NCBI GenBank assembly: GCA_947457975.1
Contig: CANGYC010000030.1
Location: forward strand, 1-14,265
From: Comamonadaceae bacterium
GTDB taxonomy: Bacteria > Pseudomonadota > Gammaproteobacteria > Burkholderiales > Burkholderiaceae_C
Reading direction: 5' to 3'
Length of the DNA stretch: 14,265 bases
The position numbers and the translations under genes were made by a program. Within the stretch, counting starts at the first letter, position 1. Every line of letters begins with the position of its first letter. Under the pieces are notes generated by a model, which was not told where the DNA came from, ran no database searches, and worked only from the letters and a program-made list of their open reading frames with translations. Below, in pieces: positions 13,184 through 14,265 of the stretch.

Positions 13184-14265
13184 TTACTTCATGTCGTCTG
13201 CGATGACCTGCACGATGCGCTTGGCATTGGCGGAGGTGTCAGGCTGGCCTTCTGCATTGAGTACCGACACGGTGGTGCGGTTGGGCTCACTGCGCAGCGA
13301 GATCCGGTACTTCAGGGGTGCCGCTGGCGTGCTCTTGCTGAAGATTCGCGCAAACCTGCCCTGGTCCTTCTGGTCGGCGACGGGGTCGACATAGCGCACG
13401 AAGTAGATGCCTTGCGCACGGTCCCGGTCCTCGACCGTGAAGCCCGCGCGGTCCAGCGAGAGGCCGACACGGCGCCAGGCACGGTCGAAGCCTTCATCGA
13501 TGAGGACCACCGATTGGGTGCCTGCGGTGCCCACACGAGCGACGGACTGCTGTGCGGCCGGCGCGGCTGCACGCGCCTGCTCCTGGGCCACGCCCAGACG
13601 CACCATGAGGCGGCGCAGGAATTCGGCTTCCAGTTCGGGGTCGGCTGCACGCGGCTGCCAGATGGTGGAACCCGAGCCAGGGCTGCCGCCCGTGCCCTGC
13701 ACGGTTTCGACCAAGCCGCGGTGGCTGATGTATATCTCGGTTGAGCCGTCGGCGGCACGCTCCAGGCGGGTGCGGAACTTGTCGCGCTCGCCGGTCGAGT
13801 AGAGGCTGTCAAACACCCGTCCGATGGTGCGCCGAATGATGTCCTGCGGCAGCTTTGCCCGGTTCTCGGCAAAGTCCGTCTCCAGAATGCCATTGTCTTG
13901 CTGCTCGATGGCCAGGAGAAAGCCGCTTTCCTGCCAGAACTCTCGCACCGGATCCCACAGCTTTTCGGGCGGGCGTTTGACCACCAGCCAGCGCTGATTC
14001 CCCGCTCGCTCTATGCGCACATCCCCCGCTGCCGCCGCAGCCGTCGAGGCGCCCCGATTGGCACCGGCCGCCGCCTGGCCCGCTTGGAAGCCTGCAGCCG
14101 AAACCGGCGCACCAGGTACTGCGTAACGGGCCTCGCGCGTGAGTTGCGTTAGGTCTGGCGGCACATCCAGGCTGGGGGCCTTGCTGCTGGCCGACTTGTA
14201 ATCAATCCTGTCGCCGCTCATGAGATTACCCAGGCTGGAGCAACCCGAGAGCGCCAGCAAGGTCG
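13184..14265 (-). CDS. bamC: Outer-membrane assembly lipoprotein BamC (5' end cut by window edge)
   Basis: About 360 codons are visible; the gene continues past the right edge, where only the end of the signal peptide is seen. The lipobox LALSGC places the lipidated Cys at 14240-14242. The mature start has the BamC-type unstructured stretch GDRIDYKSASSKAPSLDVPPDLTQL, which in other species contacts BamD. Two helix-grip domains follow, the first beginning near VRIERAGNQRWLVV and the second near TQSVVLIDEGFDRAWRRVG, separated by an Ala/Gln-rich linker. A further low-complexity Ala/Gly stretch lies near mature residue 60. BamC is an accessory part of the BAM complex that inserts beta-barrel proteins. 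In many proteobacteria the upstream gene is dapA, which would lie just outside the window. Confidence 0.9.
   Translation of the reverse strand, partial: TLLALSGCSSLGNLMSGDRIDYKSASSKAPSLDVPPDLTQLTREARYAVPGAPVSAAGFQAGQAAAGANRGASTAAAAAGDVRIERAGNQRWLVVKRPPEKLWDPVREFWQESGFLLAIEQQDNGILETDFAENRAKLPQDIIRRTIGRVFDSLYSTGERDKFRTRLERAADGSTEIYISHRGLVETVQGTGGSPGSGSTIWQPRAADPELEAEFLRRLMVRLGVAQEQARAAAPAAQQSVARVGTAGTQSVVLIDEGFDRAWRRVGLSLDRAGFTVEDRDRAQGIYFVRYVDPVADQKDQGRFARIFSKSTPAAPLKYRISLRSEPNRTTVSVLNAEGQPDTSANAKRIVQVIADDMK

Noticed and set aside
1..14265. CRISPR arrays, insertion sequences, rRNA genes or prophage genes
   Set aside because: No regularly spaced repeats, transposase or integrase motifs, terminal inverted repeats or rRNA-like sequence were seen on reading both strands.

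Overview
The window is about 14.3 kb of GC-rich, densely coding bacterial chromosome. The gene order ilvC-pssA-leuA, the aat-bpt pair, and a bamC/MBL-hydrolase pair suggest a betaproteobacterium of the order Burkholderiales, probably family Comamonadaceae. This placement is an inference from gene order and protein character, not from a database search. I see no phage, insertion sequence, CRISPR array or other mobile DNA. Most of the window looks like core chromosome, with a more accessory stretch at about 6.5-12.2 kb.

Left part (1-4080, + strand): the end of ilvC (branched-chain amino acid synthesis), a terminator, pssA (phosphatidylserine synthase), then leuA (2-isopropylmalate synthase). 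leuA is preceded by an 18-codon, leucine-rich leader peptide and a hairpin/T-tract attenuator, so it is probably controlled by ribosome-mediated attenuation. Next come a D-Ala-D-Ala carboxypeptidase/endopeptidase of the PBP7 type and a strong bidirectional terminator.

Middle (4097-6478, - strand): aat, bpt and an iclR-type regulator read leftward. Aat and Bpt are the two aminoacyl-tRNA-protein transferases of the bacterial N-degron pathway. The iclR gene has its own A/T-rich dyad and a -10-like element, which suggests autoregulation. A structured intergenic region and a small gene of unknown function (81 aa) follow on the + strand.

Accessory part (7016-12177): two - strand membrane protein genes (a TRIC/UPF0126 channel-like protein and an unrecognised polytopic protein) are divergent from a LysR-type regulator with two helix-turn-helix domains in tandem. 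Downstream are an orphan periplasmic substrate-binding protein of the branched-chain amino acid type, a double-hairpin terminator, and a translationally coupled alpha/beta hydrolase and NTF2/SnoaL-like pair.

Right part (12230-14265): a tRNA-Asn(GTT) gene with a perfect TATAAT box and its own terminator. It faces a - strand pair, bamC (outer-membrane assembly lipoprotein, cut by the window edge) followed by a YycJ/WalJ-like MBL-fold hydrolase.

The observations most worth following are the leu leader attenuator and the tandem-HTH LysR regulator with a 16-bp-period direct repeat in its divergent promoter region. I found no clearly new multi-gene system.
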